7,261 nucleotides of DNA from an uncultured Bacteroides sp. (GTDB lineage: Bacteria > Bacteroidota > Bacteroidia > Bacteroidales > Bacteroidaceae): assembly GCA_900557355.1 (NCBI GenBank), contig USSR01000353.1, forward strand, positions 1 through 7,261, given 5' to 3'. Made by a program: the position numbers and the translations under genes. Below the pieces are notes generated by a model. That model had not been told where the DNA came from, ran no database searches, and saw only the letters and a list, made by a program, of their open reading frames with translations. Of this stretch, positions 1 to 6,742 are shown piece after piece; the stretch's first letter is position 1; each line of letters begins with the position of its first letter.

Positions 1-1
1 G

Positions 2-973
2 CACTTGTTCGCTTCGGATACGATTCTGCTCGACTCATCCAATCCGGAAGCGATTCTTGTCCATAAGACCAGAACTCCCGCATTGATTGTCCATGTGTGT
101 TCCCTGAATAAAATCCGGCATTTGAATACTTTTTTTTCCTATTCTAACTATTGCCTCGATGCCGGGGGAGGCATTGCTTGTCATTGCACCACTTCCGGCA
201 TCCGCAGAGAGAAAATCATGCGGCAGACGCCTCCGGTCATCAATCACATCCTCTATGTGTTGGATTATTGCTGGCATCGGATATTTCCTAAAATGTCCCT
301 CACCAGAGGGCTCTATTATAGGGTGACCCATGGGACGAAGCGAGCCCTCACCCGTGTGGAGGTACTGGGAAGACTCTATCGGGCGGGTTTCGACGTGGTG
401 CATGAGGAAATCACCCAAGGGGAGTTTTATGTGATAGCCATTAAAGTGAAAGACCCTATTCGGGACGACACCCCTTCCAATGGGCTCCTGATCCGCCTGA
501 AGCGTAAGGGGAAGAATGGCGAGACTATCGGTGTTTACAAGTTCCGCACCATGCACGCTTATTCCGAATATCTTCAACCTTATATTTATAAGCAAGAGGG
601 ACTTTGTGCCGGTGGCAAGATTGCCGACGACTACCGGGTGAGCACGCTGGGGAAATTCTTGCGCAAAACCTGGCTGGACGAGCTCCCCATGCTTCTGAAC
701 TGGCTCAAAGGCGACCTGAAGCTGGTGGGCGTCCGCCCGCTGAGCAACCATTATTTCAGCCTCTATTCCCGGGAACTACAGGAACTACGCATCCGTACCA
801 AGCCGGGGCTTCTTCCCCCCTTTTATGCCGACATGCCTGAGACGCTACAGGAAATACAGGAAAGCGAACGGCGTTATCTGGAGGCTTATTTTCAAAATCC
901 CTTCCTTACGGATTGGAGGTATTTCTGGAAGGCAGTGGGAAACATTGTGGTGAAGGGGAAGAGAAGTAAGTAG
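2..973 (+). CDS. Polyprenyl-phosphate sugar-phosphate transferase (bacterial sugar transferase family), 5' partial
   Basis: The frame is open to the left edge, and the only start codon near it is a TTG at 5, so I treat the gene as 5'-truncated. The C-terminal half carries the bacterial sugar transferase (PF02397-like) signatures: GKNG followed by VYKFRTM (533-553), LRKTWLDELPML with the catalytic Asp-Glu pair (DELP at 677-688), GDLKLVGVRPLS (711-744) and KPGLLPPF. Family members move a sugar-1-phosphate from a nucleotide sugar to undecaprenyl phosphate at the inner membrane, the first step of building a capsule or O-antigen repeat unit. The visible N-terminal ~150 residues do not look like part of that domain. 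Odd: the hydrophobic re-entrant helix that normally precedes the RxGKNG motif is not evident; the stretch there is polar. Roughly 60% GC over 301-360, far above the next gene. The family call is firm; substrate unknown. Confidence 0.85.
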   Translation, partial: HLFASDTILLDSSNPEAILVHKTRTPALIVHVCSLNKIRHLNTFFSYSNYCLDAGGGIACHCTTSGIRREKIMRQTPPVINHILYVLDYCWHRIFPKMSLTRGLYYRVTHGTKRALTRVEVLGRLYRAGFDVVHEEITQGEFYVIAIKVKDPIRDDTPSNGLLIRLKRKGKNGETIGVYKFRTMHAYSEYLQPYIYKQEGLCAGGKIADDYRVSTLGKFLRKTWLDELPMLLNWLKGDLKLVGVRPLSNHYFSLYSRELQELRIRTKPGLLPPFYADMPETLQEIQESERRYLEAYFQNPFLTDWRYFWKAVGNIVVKGKRSK

Positions 974-1002
974 GAGAATCAATAAAAAAAGCCGATAATA
1001 TA

Positions 1003-1032
1003 TTTCAATATCAGATAATAGATATACCTTTG
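1003..1032 (+). promoter_or_regulatory. Candidate Bacteroidales promoter for the ATPase gene
   Basis: TACCTTTG at 1025-1032 fits the Bacteroidales -7 consensus TAnnTTTG exactly. TTTC at 1003-1006, 18 bp upstream of it, is a one-mismatch version of the -33 TTTG box. Transcription would start near 1038-1042, about 95 bases before the ATPase start codon, so the three direct repeats downstream would lie in the transcribed leader. The motif match is seen; promoter activity is inferred. Confidence 0.5.
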
Positions 1033-1040
1033 CAAGGTAA

Positions 1041-1127
1041 TAATCTTAAAAACGTGATTTATTAATTGCTGGTAATCCTTAAAAACGTGATTTATGAGGT
1101 TGCCTCTAATCTTAAAAATGTGATATT
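1041..1127 (+). repeat. Three direct repeats of about 22 bp in the ATPase leader
   Basis: The unit is TAATC(C)TTAAAAACGTGATTTAT. Copy 1 is 1041-1062, copy 2 is 1073-1095 (one extra C, otherwise identical), copy 3 is 1107-1127 (diverged at its 3' end: ATGTGATATT instead of ACGTGATTTAT). Copy starts are 32 and 34 bp apart, close to three helical turns, with unrelated sequence between copies. The third copy ends 6 bp before the ATG at 1134, so it covers the expected ribosome-binding region. Each unit has only a weak TAAA...TTTA dyad, so this is not an obvious palindromic operator. Possible roles are a protein-binding array on DNA or a translational control element in the mRNA. Confidence 0.85.
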
Positions 1128-1133
1128 GAAAAG

Positions 1134-2486
1134 ATGAAAAGAAAAATTTATAATAAACTGCTTCACTGGAAGCAACAGGAAAAAGGACGTGTTGCTGTTC
1201 TCATAGATGGCGCCAGGCGAGTGGGAAAGAGTTATATTGTAGAAGAATTCGCAATGAGGGAATACAAATCTTATATTCTATTGGATTTCAATAAAACAAG
1301 TAAGGATATAAGGGATTTGTTTGATAACTATTTATCGAATCTGGATATGTTTTTCCTTCTTTTACAAAATATTACAGGAGTAAAGCTCTACGAACGGGAT
1401 TCACTTATCATTTTTGATGAAGTACAAATGTATCCGAAAGCCCGTGCTGCAATCAAATATTTGGTGGCTAATGGGAAATATGATTATATTGAGACCGGTT
1501 CTTTGGTCTCACTTAATAAGAATGTGAAAGATATACTTATTCCTTCAGAAGAACGTCGGTATCAAATGAATCCGATGGATTTTGAAGAGTTTTTGTGGGC
1601 TTTGGGCGATGACATGCTGATGCCGTTTATTCAGCAGTGCTTTGATAAAAAGATGTCTTTAGGAGGAGCTATGCATAGAAAGGCTATGGATTTGTTTCGG
1701 CAATATATGATAGTAGGAGGTATGCCGCAGGCAGTTCAGCGATATATAGAAACACATGACTTTGCAGATGTGGATCGTGTCAAACGCGATATTCTTCATC
1801 TTTACAAGTCGGATATTGAGAAATATGCTTCGGGGTTTGAAACAAAGGTGAAAAGTATCTTTGATCAGATTCCTGCCTCATTACAGCGACATGAGAAGAA
1901 ATTTAAAATGAAAGATTTGAAATCAACTGCTCGTTTTAGAGAATATGAAACCTCTTTCTTTTGGCTGGACGAATCACAAGTACTCAATATCTGTTGGGGA
2001 GCATCAGAGCCAAGTGTCGGATTACGTATGAAGATGGATAATCAACAGCTTAAATGTTATATGGCAGATACTGGTTTGCTTATCAGTCATGCTTTTGACG
2101 AGAGGACCATTATCAGCGAAGAACTTTATCGCAAACTGTTGATGGATAAGTTGGAAGTAAACAAAGGTATGTTAGTCGAAAATATAGTAGCACAAATGCT
2201 TAGAGCCAATGGTCACAAACTTTATTTTTATTCTCAGTATTCATTGGATAACGCAGAAGACCGTATGGAAATTGATTTCTTGATTCAGAAGTCATCGGTA
2301 ACAAGTCGGCATAATATATCACCCATAGAAGTGAAGTCAAGTACAAGATACACATTAACCTCACTCAAGAAGTTTTGCGGAAAGTTTAGTAATCAGCTAT
2401 CTGTCCCATATGTTATTCATTATCAAGATCTGAAAGAAGAAGAAAACATTATATACCTCCCTATATACATGGTTCCTATGCTATAA
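1134..2486 (+). CDS. AAA+ ATPase with C-terminal DUF4143 / PD-(D/E)XK-like domain
   Basis: The 450-residue product has a Walker A motif GARRVGKS (residues 26-33), a Walker B motif ending in FDEVQ (Asp95-Glu96) and a sensor-1-like IETGS segment. The order and spacing are typical of the P-loop ATPases that carry a DUF4143 C-terminus, and the length is normal. The C-terminal part contains a YMADTGLL segment and a restriction-endonuclease-like ExD...ExK arrangement (Glu379, Asp381, Glu399, Lys401). Proteins of this family are very common in Bacteroidales, often in several copies per genome; their cellular role is not established and I do not assign one. The gene is much more AT-rich than the transferase upstream (about 23% GC over 1261-1320), has its own candidate promoter and a repeat-bearing leader, and has no obvious connection to glycan synthesis, which suggests insertion into the locus. 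No signal peptide or membrane segment is visible. Confidence 0.9.
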   Translation: MKRKIYNKLLHWKQQEKGRVAVLIDGARRVGKSYIVEEFAMREYKSYILLDFNKTSKDIRDLFDNYLSNLDMFFLLLQNITGVKLYERDSLIIFDEVQMYPKARAAIKYLVANGKYDYIETGSLVSLNKNVKDILIPSEERRYQMNPMDFEEFLWALGDDMLMPFIQQCFDKKMSLGGAMHRKAMDLFRQYMIVGGMPQAVQRYIETHDFADVDRVKRDILHLYKSDIEKYASGFETKVKSIFDQIPASLQRHEKKFKMKDLKSTARFREYETSFFWLDESQVLNICWGASEPSVGLRMKMDNQQLKCYMADTGLLISHAFDERTIISEELYRKLLMDKLEVNKGMLVENIVAQMLRANGHKLYFYSQYSLDNAEDRMEIDFLIQKSSVTSRHNISPIEVKSSTRYTLTSLKKFCGKFSNQLSVPYVIHYQDLKEEENIIYLPIYMVPML

Positions 2487-2540
2487 TTATAATTTGGAAA
2501 ATTCCGTTTAATGGATATAGAAAGAAATTAATAGATAAAT

Positions 2541-2771
2541 ATGGAATTACAAGAATTTATCAAAAAGTTCGCGGAGCTCTTTGAGGATACTGATCCCAAT
2601 GAAATCCAGGCGGATACGAATTTTAGAGAATTGTATGAATGGTCGTCACTGACGGCCTTGTCGGTAATGGCGATGGTGGCTGATGAATATGAAATCCTTC
2701 TGAAAGGGGAAGACATACGTAAGGCGGGCACCGTGAATGAGTTGTATCAAATCTTAAAGAATAAACGGTAA
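2541..2771 (+). CDS. Acyl carrier protein 1 (WSSL-type)
   Basis: A 76-residue acidic protein with the size and four-helix pattern of an acyl carrier protein. The phosphopantetheine site reads EWSSL, with Ser36 as the predicted attachment serine; the usual Asp before it (DSL) is Ser35. After it comes the helix-2 pattern TALSVMAMVADEYE, and the C-terminus has the typical TVNELYQIL helix. WSSL-type carriers belong, as I recall, to specialised ACPs in accessory clusters rather than to the housekeeping fatty acid ACP. First gene of the acyl cassette; its stop codon shares one base with the next ATG (TAATG at 2769-2773), so the two are probably translationally coupled. It lies 54 bp after the ATPase, with no convincing promoter or Shine-Dalgarno sequence between them. 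It would hold the acyl intermediate as a thioester in the cytoplasm. Confidence 0.85.
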   Translation: MELQEFIKKFAELFEDTDPNEIQADTNFRELYEWSSLTALSVMAMVADEYEILLKGEDIRKAGTVNELYQILKNKR

Positions 2772-3517
2772 TGTACAATCCTTTCACCCTGCAAGGCAAA
2801 ACCATCCTTGTTACAGGCGCTTCTTCCGGCATCGGCCGGGCCGCCGCCATCGAATGTTCGCGTATGGGAGCAAGGGTCATAGTAACCGGCAGGAATGAAG
2901 AACGCCTGAAAGAGACACTTGGGCAATTGGAAGGAGAAGGACATGCGATGATCGTGGCCGACCTGTCCGACGACGCCCAACTGGATCGTCTGGTGGAACA
3001 GACTCCGGTGCTGGACGGGCTGGTCAACAATGCGGGAATTAACGATCTGTTCCCGGTCCTTTTTATTAATAGAGAAGAATTGTCCCGTATGTTGGAGATT
3101 AACACCGTCGCCCCCATTTTACTGATGCAACGCCTGCTCCGGAAAAAGAAGCTTGTGAAGGGGGCTTCCGTTGTATTTACTTCTTCTATCTCCGGCAAAT
3201 ACATTGCAATATCAGGGAATGCACTCTATAGTACTAGTAAATCCGCTATATGTGGTTTTGTGAAGAATGCGGCATTGGAATTGGCGGTAAAGCAAATCCG
3301 TGTGAATGCTGTTTGCCCCAGTTTGATAGAAACGCCTCTTCTGTACAAAGGGACAATCACTGCCGAACAATATGATGCAGAGCGCCAACAATACCCCCTG
3401 AAAAGGTTCGGACGTCCCGAAGAAGTGGCTTATGGCATTGTTTATTTGTTGAGTGACGCATCCGGATTTACTACCGGGGCGGAGTTGGTGATGGATGGAG
3501 GGTTTACATTGCAGTAG
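2771..3517 (+). CDS. SDR-family 3-oxoacyl-ACP reductase-like protein 1 (FabG-like)
   Basis: A classical short-chain dehydrogenase/reductase of normal length (248 residues). It shows the cofactor motif TGASSGIG (residues 15-22), NNAG (86-89) and the full catalytic tetrad Asn111, Ser139, Tyr153, Lys157 (Tyr in YSTSK), plus the VMDGG tail of FabG-type enzymes. The TGRN stretch after the second strand (residues 39-42) suggests NADPH preference. Members of this class often reduce a 3-ketoacyl-ACP to the 3-hydroxy form, but SDR specificity cannot be read from sequence; reduction of a sugar or another carbonyl is possible. It starts inside the stop codon of ACP 1 and ends 5 bp before the KASIII-like gene. 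Hand counting gives about 58% GC over 2821-3060, higher than the rest of the cassette, with a drop in the second half of the gene. Confidence 0.85.
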   Translation: MYNPFTLQGKTILVTGASSGIGRAAAIECSRMGARVIVTGRNEERLKETLGQLEGEGHAMIVADLSDDAQLDRLVEQTPVLDGLVNNAGINDLFPVLFINREELSRMLEINTVAPILLMQRLLRKKKLVKGASVVFTSSISGKYIAISGNALYSTSKSAICGFVKNAALELAVKQIRVNAVCPSLIETPLLYKGTITAEQYDAERQQYPLKRFGRPEEVAYGIVYLLSDASGFTTGAELVMDGGFTLQ

Positions 3518-3522
3518 TTAAA

Positions 3523-4572
3523 ATGAAAATAATAGTAAACAATATTCAAATAAGTTCCTTGGTAGCTTGGCTTCCGGAGAATAGCGTTGAAATGACATCC
3601 TATGCGGATATTTACGGCCATTCGGAAGTTAACAATATAATGAAAGCTACCGGAGTGGAAAGAGTGCGCATTGCCAGTGAGGATATGACATCTTCGGATA
3701 TGTGCCGGAAGGCAGCGGAATATCTCATAAGTCAAGAATCGATTGATAAATCGACAATCGATGGAATTGTTTTTGTCTCTCAAACTTGCGACTATTTGCT
3801 ACCCTCTACTTCTATATGTCTTCAGGAACGGTTGGGACTGACAAAGGATACCGTCTGTATGGATGTGCACTATGGATGTTCCGGCTATATCTATGGGCTG
3901 TTTCAGGCCGCTTTGTGGATTCATAGCGGCGCATGTGCGAATGTTTTGTTACTGACCGGCGATACGACCTCCCGAATCATCAATGAACACGATAAGTCAT
4001 TAAGGATGGTATTCGGCGATTGTGGTACGGCAACTATGGTAACGCAAGGAAGTCATTCGATGGGATTTCATATTCAGTCGGATGGCAGTGGGGCCAATCG
4101 TCTGATTGTACCTGCCGGTGGTTTCAGGACTCCCGTTTCGGAACAATCCTCTGCGTTAGCATGGGATGAAGATCAAAATGGACGCACTCTCAATGATTTG
4201 TATATGGATGGGTTGGGATTATTCAATTTTGCTATTAGTAATGTTCCGAAAAATGTAAACGGACTGTTGGAAGACATGCGATGGGATAAAGAAACTGTAG
4301 GTTTGTTCGCACTTCATCAAGCCAATAAGTTTATGGTCGACAATGTTCGCAAGCGATTGAAAGTACCTGTAGATAAGGTTCCTGTAAATGTAGCGAATTA
4401 TGGGAATACCGGCCCGTCATCGATTCCATTACTACTGAGCGACCTGTGTTCCCGTGAACATGGCTATGACTTATCGAAGGTTCTCATGAGCGGTTTCGGA
4501 GTAGGTTTGTCGTGGGGGAGTGTAGCCGCAAATCTATCAACAACGAAATTTTACGTACCTATTAATAGCTAA
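3523..4572 (+). CDS. Ketoacyl-ACP synthase III-like enzyme (FabH family)
   Basis: The 349-residue thiolase-fold protein carries the KASIII catalytic triad in the right context: Cys119 in HYGCSGYIYG, His265 in LHQANKF and Asn295 in NYGNTGPSS. The 30-residue His-Asn spacing equals that of E. coli FabH (His244, Asn274). The C-terminal GFGVGLSWGS also fits the family. A FabH enzyme condenses an acyl-CoA or acyl-ACP primer with malonyl-ACP to give a 3-ketoacyl-ACP; relatives in secondary pathways instead transfer acyl groups to make esters or amides, and the sequence does not decide between these. With carriers, reductases and a ligase on both sides, it is probably the central C-C-bond-forming or transfer step of the cassette. 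The ATG at 3523 lies 5 bp after the SDR 1 stop and is the first Met of the frame, matching the normal FabH N-terminus. A second, housekeeping FabH would be expected elsewhere in the genome. Confidence 0.9.
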   Translation: MKIIVNNIQISSLVAWLPENSVEMTSYADIYGHSEVNNIMKATGVERVRIASEDMTSSDMCRKAAEYLISQESIDKSTIDGIVFVSQTCDYLLPSTSICLQERLGLTKDTVCMDVHYGCSGYIYGLFQAALWIHSGACANVLLLTGDTTSRIINEHDKSLRMVFGDCGTATMVTQGSHSMGFHIQSDGSGANRLIVPAGGFRTPVSEQSSALAWDEDQNGRTLNDLYMDGLGLFNFAISNVPKNVNGLLEDMRWDKETVGLFALHQANKFMVDNVRKRLKVPVDKVPVNVANYGNTGPSSIPLLLSDLCSREHGYDLSKVLMSGFGVGLSWGSVAANLSTTKFYVPINS

Positions 4573-4580
4573 TTAAAAAA

Positions 4581-4805
4581 ATGGAAGAAAAAGTTTTATC
4601 GATCGTAAATCGGATAAGAGTTTCAAAAGGTCTGACCACGCTTCAATCATTAGACATTTCATCCAACCTGCGCAATGATTTGGGACTTACCTCTTTCGAT
4701 TTGGCTGAATTAACCGTACATATCGAAGATGAATTTGAAATTGATATTTTTGAAGACGGTTTAGTAAATACCGTTGGTGAAGTGCTTGCTAAATTAGAAA
4801 AATAA
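4581..4805 (+). CDS. Acyl carrier protein 2
   Basis: A 74-residue acidic protein with the ACP fold pattern. The carrier site is DLGLTSFDLAEL, with Ser38 as the predicted phosphopantetheine serine; Thr37 replaces the usual Asp and Phe39 the usual Leu of DSL. The following EDEFEIDI and the C-terminal TVGEVLAKLEK are typical ACP helices. It differs clearly from ACP 1 in both sequence and carrier motif, so it is not a recent duplicate. It lies 8 bp after the KASIII-like gene, and its TAA directly abuts the ATG of the ligase. By position this is the most likely partner of the ligase and the KASIII-like enzyme, but which carrier serves which enzyme is inference. Confidence 0.87.
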   Translation: MEEKVLSIVNRIRVSKGLTTLQSLDISSNLRNDLGLTSFDLAELTVHIEDEFEIDIFEDGLVNTVGEVLAKLEK

Positions 4806-6023
4806 ATGGAATTCTTTCTGATAGATAAGTCCCGACGTTTCACTTACGCTGATTTGGTAGATGCGATTAACCGGAAACAGGAATATTATCCTTTATTCAA
4901 GAATAAAGATTTATTTCCCTATTTTGTAAATCTGTTGAGTGCGTTAGCTTCCAATCAACCATTGGTTCTATTGGATGCCGATCTGAATTCGGATGAGATA
5001 GAGGATGTAAAGGAAAGAGATGTGAATGTGGCCTTTCCCTTAGAGCCTTGCCATTACAATTCGGCGGAAGAAATAGTAAAAGCTATTTTGCATTCAAGTT
5101 CGGAAATAACCATATTCACATCCGGGACAACGGGGCAACCTAAAAAAGTGGTACATACTATTTCTTCTTTAACACGATTTTTGAGGACTGGAAACTGTTA
5201 TGAGGAACAGACATGGGCTTATGCTTATAATCCTACACATATGGCGGGATTACAGGTCTTTTTTCAAGCTTTTGCGAATGGCAATACGTTGATTAATGTA
5301 TTCAATTTTTCCCGTTCGGAAATATACCGGTTGATTCATGAGTTTCAAGTAACCCACATTTCCGCCACGCCTACCTTTTATCGTTTATTGCTTCCCTGTG
5401 AATCTGCTTATCCGTCGGTAGTCAGAGTAACATTGGGAGGTGAAAGGTCGGAGAGCCAGTTGTACGACTCCATCAAAAAAATATTTCCGATGGCGAAGAT
5501 AAATAATATCTATGCCTCTACAGAGGCGGGGAGCTTGTTCGTAGCCCAAGGCGATTGTTTTCGGATACCCGAAGCCATCAGAAATAAAATCAGGGTGGAA
5601 GAAGACGAACTGTTCATCCATAAATCGTTATTGGGTAAGTCGGAGCATTTTCAATTGATAGGCGATTATTATCCCTCAGGCGATTTGGTAGAATGGCAGG
5701 ATGATGAGCGAAACACTTTTAAGTTTAAAAGTCGTAAAAATGAACTGATCAATATAGGAGGTTATAAGGTTAATCCGGGTGAAGTGGAAAGCGCTTTGCT
5801 CTCCATTGCCGGAATAAGCCAGGTCAGGGTATACGGTAGGTCAAATTCCGTTTTGGGGAATATACTTTGTGCGGAAGTAAGGTTGGAACCATCTTCTGTG
5901 TTGGAAGAAGTAGAAATCCGGAATCAGTTGAAGGACCGCCTGCAAGACTTCAAGATACCCCGTTATTTTAAATTTGTAGAAACTCTGTCACTGACCCGTA
6001 CAGGAAAATTGAAAAGATTATGA
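4806..6023 (+). CDS. AMP-forming acyl ligase (ANL superfamily), short form
   Basis: An adenylate-forming enzyme of 405 residues. Visible motifs: the phosphate-binding loop TSGTTGQPK (residues 105-113), the adenine-binding YASTEAG (236-242), SGDL with Asp293, the hinge region SRKNELINIGGYK (309-321) followed by NPGEVE, and the C-terminal catalytic lysine Lys401 in RTGKLKR. Both the adenylation core and the mobile C-terminal domain are therefore present. The N-terminal region before the phosphate loop is only about 100 residues, shorter than the roughly 150 or more of typical acyl-CoA synthetases. Such enzymes activate a carboxylic acid with ATP and pass it to CoA or a carrier protein; with an ACP gene immediately upstream (no gap), acyl-ACP loading is likely. 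The acid cannot be predicted by eye. Its stop overlaps the next gene's start by 4 bp (ATGA at 6020-6023). Confidence 0.87.
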   Translation: MEFFLIDKSRRFTYADLVDAINRKQEYYPLFKNKDLFPYFVNLLSALASNQPLVLLDADLNSDEIEDVKERDVNVAFPLEPCHYNSAEEIVKAILHSSSEITIFTSGTTGQPKKVVHTISSLTRFLRTGNCYEEQTWAYAYNPTHMAGLQVFFQAFANGNTLINVFNFSRSEIYRLIHEFQVTHISATPTFYRLLLPCESAYPSVVRVTLGGERSESQLYDSIKKIFPMAKINNIYASTEAGSLFVAQGDCFRIPEAIRNKIRVEEDELFIHKSLLGKSEHFQLIGDYYPSGDLVEWQDDERNTFKFKSRKNELINIGGYKVNPGEVESALLSIAGISQVRVYGRSNSVLGNILCAEVRLEPSSVLEEVEIRNQLKDRLQDFKIPRYFKFVETLSLTRTGKLKRL

Positions 6024-6742
6024 ATTATTTAGTAACAGGCTGTTCGCGTGGCGTAGGACTTGAAATCTGCGAGATATTACTGGCGCAAGGGCATTGTGTA
6101 TATGGAGTGGCTCGCGGCTATTCGGACGAATTCATTGCTTTAGAAAAAACATATTCCGGCAGGCTGTTTTTTAAAAGCGTTGATTTGAGCGATTCGGACT
6201 GCATTCGTATCTCTATTTTTAAGGAGTTCATATCCGGTAAAATTCAATTGCATGGCTTTGTAAACAATGCGGCAATGGCTTACGATGATATTGTCACTAA
6301 TTTGAGTTTGCCTAAGTTGCAGACTATGTATGCGGTCAATGTGTTTACCCCCATGATGATAACCAAATATGTATTAAGGAATATGTTGCTGCATCATACT
6401 TGCGGGTGTATTGTTCATATCTCTTCCATCAGTGTCCATACCGGCTATAAAGGATTGGCAATGTATGCGTCGAGTAAAGGAGCTTTGGAGGCATTCTCAA
6501 AAGATACAGCCCGAGAATGGGGCGAACTGGGTATCCGTTCCAATGTTGTGGTACCTGGATTTATGGAAACGGTAATGAGTTCTACTCTATCACAAGATCA
6601 AAAAGATAGAATTTATAAACGTACATCTTTGAAAAAAGCGACGTCAATCCGTTCTGTTGCCGAAACTGTTGTTTTCTTATTATCTGATAAGGCTTGCTCA
6701 ATAACCGGTCAGAATATTCATGTGGATTCAGGGACGATATAA
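6020..6742 (+). CDS. SDR-family 3-oxoacyl-ACP reductase-like protein 2 (FabG-like)
   Basis: A second classical SDR, 240 residues, starting almost directly with the cofactor motif TGCSRGVG (residues 6-13). It has NNAA in place of NNAG, the catalytic tetrad Asn107, Ser136, Tyr149 (YASSK) and Lys153, and a FabG-like C-terminus GQNIHVDSG. All catalytic residues are intact. Like SDR 1 it probably reduces a ketoacyl thioester or a similar carbonyl, but the two proteins differ enough that they may act on different substrates or with different stereochemistry. It overlaps the ligase by 4 bp (ATGA), so it is probably translationally coupled, and it is the last gene of the cassette before a spacer with a terminator-like hairpin. 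Confidence 0.85.
   Translation: MNYLVTGCSRGVGLEICEILLAQGHCVYGVARGYSDEFIALEKTYSGRLFFKSVDLSDSDCIRISIFKEFISGKIQLHGFVNNAAMAYDDIVTNLSLPKLQTMYAVNVFTPMMITKYVLRNMLLHHTCGCIVHISSISVHTGYKGLAMYASSKGALEAFSKDTAREWGELGIRSNVVVPGFMETVMSSTLSQDQKDRIYKRTSLKKATSIRSVAETVVFLLSDKACSITGQNIHVDSGTI

Noticed and set aside
35..751. Long open frame antisense to the sugar transferase
   Set aside because: It is the mirror of a GC-rich gene whose own frame carries clear family motifs; the antisense translation shows no recognisable domain.
1041..1127. CRISPR array
   Set aside because: Only three units, spacers of about 10-11 bp and no cas genes; the units are leader repeats.
2488..2496. Possible -7 promoter box (TATAATTTG) before ACP 1
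   Set aside because: The spacer between TA and TTTG is 3 instead of 2 bases and there is no TTTG-like -33 box at the right distance, so I did not list it; the cassette may be read through from upstream.
2623..3204. Antisense open frame across ACP 1 and SDR 1
   Set aside because: It overlaps two genes with complete motifs, and its own translation is low in structure and resembles no family I know.
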